The notes under the pieces: model-generated
Databases searched by the model: none
The model's input: only the letters and a program-made list of their open reading frames with translations
What the model was told of the DNA's origin: nothing
Made by a program: the position numbers and the translations under genes
Assembly: GCA_022508445.1 (NCBI GenBank)
Contig: JAFLVG010000002.1
Location: forward strand, 186,001 to 250,000
Direction of reading: 5' to 3'
DNA from: Clostridiales bacterium
GTDB taxonomy: Bacteria > Bacillota > Clostridia > Christensenellales > Pumilibacteraceae
Length of the DNA stretch: 64,000 nt
Part shown: piece after piece, positions 63,594 to 64,000 of the stretch
Layout of the letters: every line of letters starts with the position of its first letter
Numbering within the stretch: the stretch's first letter is position 1

Positions 63594-64000
63594 ATTTTTA
63601 TCAAAGAATAGTTGTAATAGTCACCGTCGAGCTTACTGATAGTGTTGTAAAGCGCTACGGCCTTTTCATCGATTTGCAATACCTGTCGGATTTCGCTATC
63701 GTTTGCGGCGGCATTCTTTATATCTGCGTTAGTTGATTTTACGCAAGAAGGCAGTAGTGTAAAGTCAAACGCATTCTTGCATGCCAATAAACGAGTACAA
63801 AATCGCTTCGACATGTAATCCTTATCAATACCCAAAATAATATCGAGAAATAGGCGAAACAAGCGCTTTTTACTGTAACGTCTGCTTGTTGCGGCTTCTA
63901 TATAGCTGTCGAAATCGTAAAAACTCTTGCTTTTGAGTAAATATTCAAGCCCTTCGGAGCAGTTGCGAAGATTTGATATGTAGTTAATGTCTGCGCTTTT
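63590..64000 (-). CDS. tmcAL: TmcAL-like tRNA(Met) cytidine acetate ligase, C-terminal part
   Basis: The frame is open from the window edge, so the gene begins beyond 64000. The visible 136 residues include NCSEGLEYLLKSKSFYDFD, TSRRYSKKRLFRLFLDIILGI, and a C-terminal segment. This EGLE...KxRYxxxRxxRxxLxxxLGI pattern is what I recall for the C-terminal part of TmcAL (YlbM), which acetylates the wobble cytidine of elongator tRNA-Met. The nucleotidyltransferase domain is outside the window, so the call is moderate. Confidence 0.7.
   Translation of the reverse strand, partial: KSADINYISNLRNCSEGLEYLLKSKSFYDFDSYIEAATSRRYSKKRLFRLFLDIILGIDKDYMSKRFCTRLLACKNAFDFTLLPSCVKSTNADIKNAAANDSEIRQVLQIDEKAVALYNTISKLDGDYYNYSLIKI

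Noticed and set aside
1..64000. tRNA, rRNA or CRISPR features
   Set aside because: No cloverleaf sequence, rRNA segment or spaced direct repeats were found on reading either strand; a tRNAscan or CRISPR search was not possible here.

Overview
This window looks like chromosomal DNA of an endospore-forming Firmicute of class Clostridia, possibly an uncultured gut lineage. The grounds are the CtsR/McsA/McsB/ClpC and HrcA stress operons, spoIIAA-spoIIAB-sigF, a clostridial-type spoVA set (C, D, E only), yunB, a T-box in front of pheST, GlgC/GlgD-type glycogen synthesis, class II GalT and strong Shine-Dalgarno sites. I cannot name the species.

Layout. 1-9.6 kb: end of a dCMP deaminase gene, a zinc-ribbon membrane protein, ctsR-mcsA-mcsB-clpC behind a consensus promoter and CtsR box, hpf, pgi, a HPr-like protein without the usual active histidine, an unknown protein and a reverse-strand phosphodiesterase. 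9.7-22 kb: lepA-hemW, a DUF3267-like membrane protein, hrcA-grpE-dnaK-dnaJ behind a degenerate CIRCE, ackA-comFC and rny. 22.1-25 kb: spoIIAA-spoIIAB-sigF, spoVAC and the first two thirds of spoVAD. 25-53.5 kb: a foreign block. 53.5-55 kb: the rest of spoVAD, spoVAE and yunB. 55-64 kb: T-box, pheS-pheT, a U32 peptidase, mutS2, and on the reverse strand an unknown gene and the end of tmcAL.

The main discovery is that spoVAD is cut in two by a 28,541-bp element. The left part ends after ...NMGAAMAP and the right part resumes with AAMDTMF..., so joining them at a shared CCCG restores an uninterrupted 369-codon gene across a conserved SpoVAD motif. A large serine recombinase lies next to the right junction. 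The rebuilt circle junction (attP) is an imperfect inverted repeat centred on the shared CC, as serine integrase sites are. The same junction brings a -35 TTGACA from the right end to exactly 17 bp from a TATAAT at the left end, so a full consensus promoter would exist only on the excised circle, pointing into a 92-aa gene of unknown function. This resembles the skin and vfbin intervening elements of other spore-formers, but the host gene is expressed in the forespore in B. subtilis, which makes the inheritance logic different.

The cargo is one coherent pathway. An AraC-type regulator faces a surface lipoprotein with Ig-like repeats, an unrecognised enzyme-like protein, a small zinc ribbon, a cytosolic GH53 galactanase, a complete CUT1-type ABC importer, a secreted GH53 galactanase lipoprotein, a GH42 beta-galactosidase, galT-galK-galE, glgC-glgD-glgA and galM. 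Together they would cleave beta-1,4-galactan, import the oligosaccharides, convert galactose to glucose-1-phosphate by the Leloir route and store it as glycogen. No phage, conjugation, tRNA or CRISPR features were seen. No gene-free stretch exceeds 300 bases.
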